A DNA stretch of 23,213 nucleotides. It comes from a virus. Positions 5,919-12,544 of the stretch are shown piece after piece (position 1 is the stretch's first letter; every line of letters begins with the position of its first letter). The translations under genes were made by a program, and so were the position numbers. Under the pieces are notes generated by a model, which saw only the letters and a list, made by a program, of their open reading frames with translations, did no database searches and was not told the origin of the DNA. The DNA is taken from IMG/VR virus record IMGVR_UViG_3300020428_000089, positions 1 through 23,213 of that record; one strand, 5' to 3'.

Positions 5919-7700
5919 CTATCCTTGACATGCAAGACATTCATCTTGCGATTCCTCTTTGTTATTTAAAGACTCCGATAAAGCGACTCTATGAACTTTT
6001 TCTGCGACATTTTCCGCTCTATTTGTTGCCTCCGTTCTGAGATAATACAATCCCTTACAACCATGTCTCCACGCCTCAAAATGTACACTGTGGAGATATG
6101 ACTTCGATGCACCAGCAGGAAAAAATATATTCAAAGATTGCCCTTGACATAAATGTTTTTGTCTGCTTCCTGCCAGCCTTACTACATGCAATTGGTCTAT
6201 TTCAATTGCAGTTTTAAACACATTTTTAGTGTGTTCATCTAAAAACTCTAGATGTTGAACAGAACCACCAGTGGTTATTATTGAACTCCATACTTCATCT
6301 GTGTTCTGGTCTATTCTTTTGAGTTCTTTTTCTAAATATTGATTCTTAACTAAATGAGAACCAGCTCTTGTTCTGTGAGTATATGCATTTGCCTTTTGGG
6401 GTTCTATAGAAGGTGAAGTACCACAAATTATAGAACTATTTGCATTTGGAGCAATTGCAAGAAGATGTGAATTTCTTCTTCCAGTTCCTTCCATATCTGG
6501 ACATTCTCCCTTCTGCTCTGCCAAAAGCATAGTCTCTGCATCTGCTTCTTTTCTAATATGACTAAAAATCTCTTCGTCTTTTTCGATTGCATCAGTTGAT
6601 TCAAACGGTATCATATGTTTGTGAAAATATGAATGAAGTCCCATAGCACCAAGACCCAAATCTCTTGATTGTTGTGCAGAAAATCTTGCTCGTGATATTT
6701 CGTCTGGGGCGTTTTCAATAAAAAATTCTAGAACATTATCCAAAAATCTTATTAAATCTCTGACTAGATTTGTATCTTTCCATTCATCATATTTTTCAAC
6801 ATTAAGAGATGAAAGGCAACATACAGCAGTCCTATCTGCATCAGTAGGAAGGTGAATTTCATTACAAAGATTAGAACCATGTATCTTTAACCCTTTTCTT
6901 TTCATTGGTTCGGGCAAATCTCTATTTGCCGTATCAATAAAATTAAGATATGGTTCACCAGTTCTATATCTAGCTTCTAAGATTTGTTCCCACAATTTTC
7001 TCGCATTTACTGTCTCTCTTACTTGTTCTCCTCTTTCATTGGGGTCTACTAAATCCCAAGGTAAATCTGCTTGAACAGCACACATAAATTTGTCTGTTAT
7101 ATTTACTGCATGATGCAAATTAAGACACTTTCTATTGACATCACCAGTTGGTATTCTTAGATTTATGAACTCTGCAATATCTGGATGGTCAACATCAATA
7201 TAGGCTGCATATGACCCCTTACGAGTCCTTCCTTGACGATATGCCGTCATATCTGAGTCTACTGTGTGTAAGAAAGGAATGGGGCCAGGCGCCTTGTCAG
7301 ACACGCTACGGACATGTGACCAATGACCACCTACTCCACCACCCTTTACAGATAACCATCTTAATTCAGAAGTATGGTCAATTAAACCTTCTAATGTATC
7401 TGGTACATAGGTTAGAAAACAAGATATTGGCAGCGCTTTTGCTTTACCGCCAGGCAGTGGCGCATTAGATAAAACTGGAGATGAAAACATAAACCAACCA
7501 CTTGATACAGCATCATAAATTCTTTGTGCTAGTTTTTTGTCTCCACCAGAATATGCAGTGGAAGCTCTTGCGAATGCTTGTTGAGGAGAGTTCTCATCTG
7601 GTGTACAATAATAATCTTTTAATAATTTATAAGATTGTTCTGATAGTGTTGTGTCTTTCGAAAAATCAACAGACACGCCAGCATAGTAATCTTCTGACAT
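5919..7700 (-). CDS. nrdA: Class I ribonucleotide reductase large subunit NrdA, short form
   Basis: The catalytic subunit that reduces ribonucleoside diphosphates. The active-site triad N277, C279, E281 (GSNLCNEI) matches E. coli N437/C439/E441. The redox cysteines are C94 (PISCF) and C294 or C295. The radical-transfer tyrosines are Y552 and Y553 (YYLRT). The C-terminal shuttle pair is C588 and C591 (ECLACQG). PNANSS, a conserved substrate-phosphate loop, lies at 418-423. At 593 residues it is about 170 shorter than E. coli NrdA and starts near the ten-stranded barrel, so the N-terminal ATP-cone that gives dATP feedback inhibition is absent. GGGAG lies seven bases before the ATG. The downstream neighbour is the Grx-NrdB fusion. 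Confidence 0.96.
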   Translation of the reverse strand: MSEDYYAGVSVDFSKDTTLSEQSYKLLKDYYCTPDENSPQQAFARASTAYSGGDKKLAQRIYDAVSSGWFMFSSPVLSNAPLPGGKAKALPISCFLTYVPDTLEGLIDHTSELRWLSVKGGGVGGHWSHVRSVSDKAPGPIPFLHTVDSDMTAYRQGRTRKGSYAAYIDVDHPDIAEFINLRIPTGDVNRKCLNLHHAVNITDKFMCAVQADLPWDLVDPNERGEQVRETVNARKLWEQILEARYRTGEPYLNFIDTANRDLPEPMKRKGLKIHGSNLCNEIHLPTDADRTAVCCLSSLNVEKYDEWKDTNLVRDLIRFLDNVLEFFIENAPDEISRARFSAQQSRDLGLGAMGLHSYFHKHMIPFESTDAIEKDEEIFSHIRKEADAETMLLAEQKGECPDMEGTGRRNSHLLAIAPNANSSIICGTSPSIEPQKANAYTHRTRAGSHLVKNQYLEKELKRIDQNTDEVWSSIITTGGSVQHLEFLDEHTKNVFKTAIEIDQLHVVRLAGSRQKHLCQGQSLNIFFPAGASKSYLHSVHFEAWRHGCKGLYYLRTEATNRAENVAEKVHRVALSESLNNKEESQDECLACQG

Positions 7701-7726
7701 TTTTTACTCCCAAAATTTGTATATTA

Positions 7727-8746
7727 TCAACACTTTTTCCACGATGAAAGTGTGAGTTTTGCGTTTAGACCAGATGTGGTATTTTTACTTATTATGTCCA
7801 AGATTTCAGAACTATCGATTCCACTCAATATTGCATCATTTATATCTTTTGTTTTAATATATTTTGGCCAGAAAAATATATCAAAATTTTGGGAAATAAC
7901 TTTTTCCATTCTATCTACAATTTGTTTGTTTCTTGGTTCATTATCAAAAACAAATACTACATCTAGTTCTTTAAAATAATCTACGTCTATATCAGCCCCA
8001 GCCATAGCAATGGAGTTTTTTAAAAATAAACTATCAATTGGGCCTTCAACCACCAGAGTTTTTTGTTCTGCGTTTAGTCGTTCAAGACCATATATTTTTG
8101 GTGCATCTTCATCTATCTTAATAGTAATATATCTCATATTACTTTCACCAATGCTTCTACCTTGCAATGCGATTACATTACAATCATCATCAAAAAAAGG
8201 TATTACAATTCTTTTGTCGTTCTCAATGAGTTTATATCTATCTTTCGTAAGTTTTTCAACTACAGATTTGAAGTCATCTGTGTAAAATAATAATCCCTCA
8301 TGTGGTATTTTTCTCTCTTCCACATAAACTCTTGCTGGGTGGTCAACATCCAAATCAGATATTTTTGTTCCAAAATCAAAACTACAACGTCTTTTGAACT
8401 TTGGTTTAAAATCAAAGTTATATTTGTTGTCTGTTTCTTTTACTGGAGTTGGTCTTCCAGTTTGGCCAGACTTCCACTTTTCTATTTTGTATTCTTTTGA
8501 AAGTTTCGGAGAAACTTGTTCAAGGAAAGAGTATAATGTCATAGATGCACCACAATTATGACACATATAGTTAAACTGATTACCCTTTTGGTAAAAAAAT
8601 CCTCTCGCCTTCCACGCTTTAGTTTTTGAATCTCCACATAAAGGACAACGACAATTGTATAAATTGTCCTTTTTCTGTGTAAATCTTTCTAGTTGGTGGG
8701 AAAGTTGATTGATGTAAATTTTATCTATATGAATCACGAAACACAC
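7727..8746 (-). CDS. 61: T4 gp61-like DNA primase
   Basis: Makes RNA primers for lagging-strand synthesis, in T4 as part of the primosome with the gp41 helicase. The 339 residues match T4 gp61 (342). The N-terminal zinc-binding domain has C34-x2-C37 (CPLCGDS) and C62-x2-C65 (CHNCG). The TOPRIM domain has E234 and D238 in VVEGPIDSLF, and D268 with E270 in VFVFDNEPR. No ATG fits the frame: GTG at 8746 is the most upstream start, while GTG at 8737, giving MIHIDKIYINQ, matches relatives better. Neither has a good Shine-Dalgarno sequence. A promoter lies at 8769-8797 and a ten-codon ATG frame (8721-8750) overlaps the start, hinting at translational control. Confidence 0.92.
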   Translation of the reverse strand: MCFVIHIDKIYINQLSHQLERFTQKKDNLYNCRCPLCGDSKTKAWKARGFFYQKGNQFNYMCHNCGASMTLYSFLEQVSPKLSKEYKIEKWKSGQTGRPTPVKETDNKYNFDFKPKFKRRCSFDFGTKISDLDVDHPARVYVEERKIPHEGLLFYTDDFKSVVEKLTKDRYKLIENDKRIVIPFFDDDCNVIALQGRSIGESNMRYITIKIDEDAPKIYGLERLNAEQKTLVVEGPIDSLFLKNSIAMAGADIDVDYFKELDVVFVFDNEPRNKQIVDRMEKVISQNFDIFFWPKYIKTKDINDAILSGIDSSEILDIISKNTTSGLNAKLTLSSWKKC

Positions 8747-8768
8747 TCATTGTTTATATATTTCTATC

Positions 8769-8797
8769 ATAGTACACTAATATACCATGAATGTCAA
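8769..8797 (-). promoter_or_regulatory. Sigma-70-like promoter of the primase-RNR unit
   Basis: TTGACA (8797-8792), a 17-base spacer and TACTAT (8774-8769) on the minus strand, directly downstream of a strong terminator. The spacer ends TAGTG, as does that of the rnh promoter. It marks the start of the transcription unit 8746-3834. Confidence 0.75.
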
Positions 8798-8807
8798 GTT
8801 TTTTTAT

Positions 8808-8876
8808 AAAAAAGACATCAGAGAGGATTTTTACGATACTCGCTACCTAAACAGTATCTTTTACTCTGATGTCTTT
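8808..8876 (-). terminator. Strong intrinsic terminator with a two-part stem
   Basis: A 13-bp perfect outer stem (8876-8864 with 8823-8811, AAAGACATCAGAG and its complement) runs into a T-rich tract on the minus strand. Inside the 40-base apex a second 6-bp stem (8858-8853 with 8840-8835, GATACT/AGTATC) carries a 12-base loop. The apex is larger than in a plain terminator, so this could also be the 3' end of a structured RNA. It separates the small genes at 8980-9494 from the primase unit. Confidence 0.75.
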
Positions 8877-8943
8877 CTTTGTGGTCTTTATAGAGTTTCC
8901 TACTCTTGCAGATTTGTTCATTATTTTTTAGAGTGGTTATGAA

Positions 8944-8961
8944 CTAGGGGGCACCCCCAAG
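8944..8961 (-). other. GC-rich palindromic hairpin after the 113-aa gene
   Basis: The minus strand carries CTTGGGGGTGCCCCCTAG, five G and five C around a two-base centre, extended by CT/AG after one mismatch. It starts about 20 bases after the stop codon at 8980. No T-tract follows, so it is not a simple terminator. It is the most conspicuous GC run I see in an otherwise AT-rich window. The 8877-8979 interval around it contains no gene I can support. Confidence 0.5.
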
Positions 8962-8979
8962 GCAGTCCACTATTCCTAC

Positions 8980-9321
8980 TTATATTCCTTGTTCTATTGC
9001 GGCCTCTTGCATTATTTGTGTCAAGATGGGTTCTAACTTTATATTGAAATTATCGAACTGATGTTGACTTATACCGCCCCTAGTGTAGACAGACATATCA
9101 AAGAACTGCGTGAAATGACTCCTACGATTCATAAGACCATTATTGAAAAGGTCATGTATAAGATTCTGTGCAACACGAAACTTTTCTAGTTTTTTGTTCT
9201 TGGAACGTCCTTGAGGAACTTTTCCTTGAAATGGGACAAGTTCATTTAACTTTTCTTGAAGGTCTTTAAATCCTTCATTAACTGCCCAAGAAGTTTGAAA
9301 CAAAGGTAACTGTTCCATCAT
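8980..9321 (-). CDS. Conserved hypothetical phage protein, 113 aa
   Basis: A soluble protein beginning MMEQLPLFQTSWAVNEGF. The ATG at 9321 overlaps the TAA of the upstream 57-residue gene (TAATG), and GGAGAT lies inside that gene's end. Features are a basic stretch (KVPQGRSKNKKLEKFR, about 34-49), then a helix ending in LFNNGLMNRRSHFTQFF, and a C-terminal helix. I have a weak memory of the NKxLEKFRxAQNLxxDLFNNGLMNR block in marine T4-like phages, without a function. No enzymatic motif is visible. Confidence 0.75.
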   Translation of the reverse strand: MMEQLPLFQTSWAVNEGFKDLQEKLNELVPFQGKVPQGRSKNKKLEKFRVAQNLIHDLFNNGLMNRRSHFTQFFDMSVYTRGGISQHQFDNFNIKLEPILTQIMQEAAIEQGI

Positions 9322-9494
9322 TATAAAATATCTCCATCATTTGCTTCTACGAAATTAGTAGCGATTGCGACTTCTAACTCAAATAGTTCTTGCGACATCT
9401 CAGAAAAGTCTAGATGACTAATATAGTCATAGATGTTTTGAGCATAGTTTTGGGAACAGTTTAAGAGGTCTTTGATTTGATTCACATAGTACAT
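9321..9494 (-). CDS. Small acidic hypothetical protein, 57 aa
   Basis: A short gene between the promoter at 9526-9554 and the 113-residue gene. The ATG at 9494 follows an in-frame stop, and GAGAGAAAG lies about 12 bases upstream. The product begins MYYVNQIKDLLNCSQNYAQ and ends ANDGDIL; it is acidic, helical in appearance, rich in tyrosine and asparagine at the front, and has one cysteine. The TAATG coupling to the next gene supports it. No family is recognised. Confidence 0.7.
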   Translation of the reverse strand: MYYVNQIKDLLNCSQNYAQNIYDYISHLDFSEMSQELFELEVAIATNFVEANDGDIL

Positions 9495-9525
9495 TACGAA
9501 GTGCTTTCTCTCTGATTACATATAC

Positions 9526-9554
9526 ATGATCGCATAAGCCTAGGGGAAAGTCAA
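9526..9554 (-). promoter_or_regulatory. Sigma-70-like promoter with extended -10
   Basis: TTGACT (9554-9549), a 17-base spacer and GATCAT (9531-9526) on the minus strand. The -10 box is poor (4 of 6), but TGC directly before it supplies an extended -10. The GCTTGAC core is shared with the other promoters. It would drive the genes at 9494 and 9321. Confidence 0.6.
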
Positions 9555-9579
9555 GCACTATTTGTATTTTTTTACTTTT

Positions 9580-9885
9580 TTATTGAGTTTTCTGAGAAAG
9601 CATAATCTGAATCAATTGAGCAAGTTTCTCATCAGATGCCTTAGATATCTCTTGCTGTTGGGCAAGACTATTACTTATCTGTCTAATGGCCTGTGCATTG
9701 AGTTGAACACCAGTGCTATTGTGTTGAGAAAGTTGTTCATTCGATTCTACAATTTTTTCTATTCTTTCAACTTCATCCTCTGTCGCTTGGGCGTTAGCTT
9801 GGGCAGCTCCATATGATACTGCACCAACCACAGCGCTCACCACGAAAGGTAGTGCCCATGTAGGGACTTTTATCGCATCAGTCAT
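9580..9885 (-). CDS. Small membrane-anchored coiled-coil protein, 101 aa
   Basis: One hydrophobic segment at about residues 9-28 (WALPFVVSAVVGAVSYGAA) is followed by AQANAQA, which could serve as a signal-peptidase site. A long charged and glutamine-rich helix (about 36-101) with heptad-like spacing follows. It could be anchored in the inner membrane or cleaved and released to the periplasm. AGGAG stands about nine bases before the ATG. Three further envelope-type genes lie upstream, so a lysis or envelope role is plausible, but no holin or spanin family is recognised with certainty. Confidence 0.72.
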   Translation of the reverse strand: MTDAIKVPTWALPFVVSAVVGAVSYGAAQANAQATEDEVERIEKIVESNEQLSQHNSTGVQLNAQAIRQISNSLAQQQEISKASDEKLAQLIQIMLSQKTQ

Positions 9886-9932
9886 AGATACGTTCTCCTA
9901 ATGTTGTGATTAAGTTTTTATTGAACCATTAT

Positions 9933-10268
9933 TTAATTCTTGACGGCTAATATATCTCTAAGTTCTTCTCTAGTGATATATTTACCCATTTCTTTCTGAA
10001 GGTCATCTATATCAGATTCTATTACTGCAAGTCTTTGGGTTTGAACATTCAAAGCATTCTTGAGTGAAGTTGATTCAGATAACATTTGGGCGAGACCGAC
10101 TTTAACATCTACAAGTCCTGTTCCTACCCATGAAAGAAATCCTACAATAAGAACCATGGCAATCGTCTGGATACGAGTTTCTAATGCATGATTTCGTTGT
10201 ATACCCAACGTATTTTGTGCGACTGACTTTTTTAGTGCATCGATATCGATATCTTTTGAGTCTGACAT
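9933..10268 (-). CDS. Single-pass membrane protein, holin-like topology, 111 aa
   Basis: The N-terminal 33 residues are charged and soluble (MSDSKDIDIDALKKSV). A hydrophobic segment at about 34-53 (core IAMVLIVGFLSWVGTGL) follows, then a C-terminal coiled coil (about 58-105) ending in ITREELRDIL. A short cytoplasmic N-terminus, one membrane span and a periplasmic C-terminal domain is also the layout of T4 holin gpT, although T4 gpT is twice as long. The neighbouring spanin-like pair makes a lysis role worth considering. Sequence identity to a known holin is not claimed. Confidence 0.72.
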   Translation of the reverse strand: MSDSKDIDIDALKKSVAQNTLGIQRNHALETRIQTIAMVLIVGFLSWVGTGLVDVKVGLAQMLSESTSLKNALNVQTQRLAVIESDIDDLQKEMGKYITREELRDILAVKN

Positions 10269-10325
10269 GGTAAATACCTTATATTGTTATTATGTGGTTT
10301 TAATCTACTAGTATTTAGTGTTTTT

Positions 10326-10700
10326 TTATTCTGACTCAGACACCGAATCTTCTTCATAGTACTCTTTATATTGTAAAATAATTAATTTTTGTTCTTTCAT
10401 ATATCTCAACATCTCTGCAATATTTATTGATAATTTTTGATAATCTTGTGTATTGACTGCATATAGAGCTTTACTGCCTCCATTCTTTTTCAATTCTTCC
10501 AATTTTTCTTCGTAATTTTCTGGAGTAATGACAATAAAATCAATATGTTTCCACTTCATACTTGCTGGAGATTCTAAATTTAGAGGAATTTTTTCCACAA
10601 GAACTTCTTCTGTAATTATTTTTTCTGGTCTTGAGAATGTACTGCAACCAGAAAGAATAACTAGTAAAACTATTCCAAGTAAGGGTGTGTACTTATTCAT
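10326..10700 (-). CDS. Outer-membrane lipoprotein, spanin-like (Rz1-type candidate)
   Basis: A 124-residue protein with a lipoprotein signal: MNKYTPLL, a hydrophobic core, then the lipobox LSGC with C19 as the lipidated residue. The mature part has an EEVLVEKIPLNLESPASM stretch near the membrane, a WKHIDFIVITPENYEEKL block (about 50-67) and a helical YQKLSINIAEMLRYMKEQ region. I recall this architecture from lipoproteins of T4-like marine phages. It starts eight bases inside the end of the inner-membrane coiled-coil gene. This is the classic order of an i-spanin followed by an overlapping o-spanin, which together fuse the two host membranes in the last step of lysis. The assignment is based on topology and context. 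Confidence 0.75.
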   Translation of the reverse strand: MNKYTPLLGIVLLVILSGCSTFSRPEKIITEEVLVEKIPLNLESPASMKWKHIDFIVITPENYEEKLEELKKNGGSKALYAVNTQDYQKLSINIAEMLRYMKEQKLIILQYKEYYEEDSVSESE

Positions 10701-11091
10701 CAGTACCTTCTTCTTTCATTATTTCTTCCAAAACTTTTTCGATATCTCTTTCTATTGCACTATTTATTAGTCTTTCTATAGTGTCTGGTTTCTTCTCTGC
10801 AAGATATCCCAAGTCATGTTCAGCAAACTTGTCTCTCAGATTGTCCACTTCCTGACTTAATTCTTCTCTTTGTTCTTGAACTTCTTGAGATATCTCTTTT
10901 AATTCAATAACATTATCATTTAATCTTTCTATTTCTTGAGTCTTAGAATCAACAGCTGTCGATAACTGTTCATTTGCAACTCTAAATTCTACTATACTTT
11001 CTTGTAGCTTTTTAACATAGAGATAACCCCCACCCGCCATCAATAGCGGGATAACTATTAAAGCTATCCTACCAGCACTAAAAATACCCAT
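10693..11091 (-). CDS. Inner-membrane coiled-coil protein, spanin-like (Rz-type candidate)
   Basis: A 132-residue protein with an N-terminal membrane anchor at about residues 7-25 (RIALIVIPLLMAGGGYLYV). A long coiled coil follows, about 27-90, dense in E, Q and L at heptad positions, and then an acidic tail. N-in, C-out anchoring plus a periplasmic coiled coil is the i-spanin (Rz) plan. The gene overlaps the lipoprotein gene as in many Rz/Rz1 pairs. GAGG stands seven bases upstream of the ATG. Alternatives are a tail- or head-associated membrane protein; no catalytic domain is present. Confidence 0.72.
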   Translation of the reverse strand: MGIFSAGRIALIVIPLLMAGGGYLYVKKLQESIVEFRVANEQLSTAVDSKTQEIERLNDNVIELKEISQEVQEQREELSQEVDNLRDKFAEHDLGYLAEKKPDTIERLINSAIERDIEKVLEEIMKEEGTDE

Positions 11092-11092
11092 T

Positions 11093-11758
11093 TTATACCT
11101 CGTTGTGTCTTCGCAATATAGTCATTATCCCATATTGGTCATCTTGTAAAACAATTTTCTTTTTTGGATTTTTTCTTATATATTCTCTGATTGGAGATGC
11201 CTCATCAGATTCTATATATTTTGCCCATCTAGCATACTTCTTTTTACCCCCAAGGAGTTTATTATATGTAGAAGATTTTATTCGAAAGATGGGCATACCA
11301 GCAAACTTAGCTGGAACACCAGTTAAGCCTGCAATATTCGAACCATCTCCTACAGAGTTTATCGGAGCATCCTCTAACAAATTTTCACCTTGTTTTTGTA
11401 CTTCTTCTTCTAAAAGATTTATGTAATCACAGAGTTGTCCTTCCAATAATTCATAACTATCATCATCTAAATGTTGTTCGTCTTTCCATTCTCTTAAAAG
11501 TGCAAACGCAGCTGCGTATGAAGCAATCCTACTTCTTCCGAATGGAAACTTTTCTAAAATTCTTTTGAGATTAAATACGAGGCGATGGAAGAGAGTGTAT
11601 GAATTTTTTTCTTTCTGTGTTTCTAAATCTGCTGTTTTCTTTAGTTGCTTGCCGTTTTCGTCTATGATACCAAGATCATAGGCTGGCATTTTATTCCACT
11701 TAGTAGTAAGTGTTTTTATGAACTGGTATGCAACAAAAGCGTTAAATATTGATGCCAT
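11093..11758 (-). CDS. Conserved T4-like phage protein, 221 aa, unknown role
   Basis: A soluble 221-residue protein beginning MASIFNAFVAYQFIKTLTTK. The region IIDENGKQLKKTADLETQKE, then a FHRLVFNLKRILEKFPFGRS stretch and SYAAAFALL, forms a block (about 31-88) that I recognise from many marine T4-like and other large phages. I do not know its function. The C-terminal part is rich in glycine (DGSNIAGLTGVPAKFAGMPIF), then basic (LLGGKKKYARW, NPKKKIVL). Only one base separates its stop from the spanin-like gene start region, so it is co-transcribed. A structural or packaging role is possible but not shown. Confidence 0.8.
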   Translation of the reverse strand: MASIFNAFVAYQFIKTLTTKWNKMPAYDLGIIDENGKQLKKTADLETQKEKNSYTLFHRLVFNLKRILEKFPFGRSRIASYAAAFALLREWKDEQHLDDDSYELLEGQLCDYINLLEEEVQKQGENLLEDAPINSVGDGSNIAGLTGVPAKFAGMPIFRIKSSTYNKLLGGKKKYARWAKYIESDEASPIREYIRKNPKKKIVLQDDQYGIMTILRRHNEV

Positions 11759-11762
11759 TTAA

Positions 11763-12152
11763 TTAAATTTCCCTTAGTACGGATATTATGTTTTCGTCCA
11801 GTGATATATCAGAAGTAAAAATATCTTTACTCCTTATTCCTTCAACTTTTACTGGCAACTTATTTATAAATAATAAAAAAGACTTCAAAATATAGTATTG
11901 AACCTCATCAGTTTTTAAGAATAATATTCTTGTACAAGCCTCATTTCCTAGAACATTATAAAGAACAACTAAATGATTGAGAATCAATCTTTCTTTTAAA
12001 ATCTTTTTGGTGTGATACCTATAAAACAATCTTTTAATATATTTTATCCTTTTCATATCATCCATAAACTCATCTATGGAAAAACATTGAGGATTTTCAT
12101 ACGCTTTCATCTGGTATAAATTAACATTTTCATCAGTCAAATTTTCAAACAT
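11763..12152 (-). CDS. Conserved marine T4-like phage protein, 129 aa
   Basis: Begins MFENLTDENVNLYQMKAYEN and continues with PQCFSIDEFMDDMKRIKYIKRLF and KERLILNHLVVLYNVLGNEA. This order (ENLTDEN, an F-D-M-KR-Y-KRLF helix, then RLILNHLxVLYNVxGxEAxxR) is a highly conserved small phage family that I know without a function. It is all-helical in appearance, with no signal or membrane segment. A T4-type late promoter octamer lies at 12186-12193, about 35 bases upstream, so late expression and a virion or assembly role are likely. Confidence 0.82.
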   Translation of the reverse strand: MFENLTDENVNLYQMKAYENPQCFSIDEFMDDMKRIKYIKRLFYRYHTKKILKERLILNHLVVLYNVLGNEACTRILFLKTDEVQYYILKSFLLFINKLPVKVEGIRSKDIFTSDISLDENIISVLREI

Positions 12153-12185
12153 TAAACATATTCTCTTTCAATCAAATTATAAAAT

Positions 12186-12193
12186 TATTTATA
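12186..12193 (-). promoter_or_regulatory. T4-type late promoter octamer
   Basis: A perfect TATAAATA (12193-12186, minus strand) in the 62-base gap before the 129-residue gene. In T4 this octamer alone specifies late promoters through gp55 and gp33. There is no TTGACA at a suitable distance here, so this start would be purely late. Confidence 0.65.
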
Positions 12194-12214
12194 TAGAAAA
12201 TAAACGACCTATTT

Positions 12215-12532
12215 CTAGTTGGTAGAAATTGCCAATTCCATTTCTTCTATTTCTTCAATCAACGCAGCCTTAGTTTTTCTTTTATCTAAATCAACGTCAA
12301 ATTTATCTTGTGCATATGCTTCAAGTTGGTCTTTGGTCATTGAACTAAGACTTGACTCTTCAACCTTTTCCTCTACCTTTTTAACTGGAGCTGCTTTTTC
12401 TACGAGATGACCAGCAGCAATCATTTTATCTTTGAGTCCACGATGACTAACGTAAACTTCTCCTGTCTTTGAATTTTCCCACCCACGATTAGTAGGTACT
12501 GCGTTTTTTCCTTTATTAATATACCATGCCAT
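12215..12532 (-). CDS. Small protein with C-terminal SAP/HeH-type domain
   Basis: A 105-residue protein with three parts. The N-terminal region (MAWYINKGKNAVPTNRGWEN then TGEVYVSHRGLKDKMIAAG, about 1-41) is compact. The linker is lysine- and glutamate-rich (about 45-60). The C-terminal helix-extension-helix motif is at about 64-97 (SSMTKDQLEAYAQDKFDVDL, then RKTKAALIEEI). HeH and SAP domains bind nucleic acid, and are common on phage structural and transcription-related proteins. The gene follows the 960-residue protein gene by 12 bases with AGGAGA as ribosome site. It is probably late and possibly DNA-associated in the head; the role is inferred. Confidence 0.75.
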   Translation of the reverse strand: MAWYINKGKNAVPTNRGWENSKTGEVYVSHRGLKDKMIAAGHLVEKAAPVKKVEEKVEESSLSSMTKDQLEAYAQDKFDVDLDKRKTKAALIEEIEEMELAISTN

Positions 12533-12544
12533 GATATTCTCCTA

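Noticed and set aside
8847-8921. 24-codon ATG frame (MNKSARVGNSIKTTKKDIRV...) in the 8747-8979 gap
   Set aside because: No ribosome binding site, very short, and it runs into the terminator stem; the DNA is better explained as structured RNA.
11861-11868. TATAAATA inside the 129-residue gene
   Set aside because: Internal to the gene and about 100 bases before its end; the next gene already has a coupled start. Chance is likely, though a weak internal late promoter cannot be excluded.
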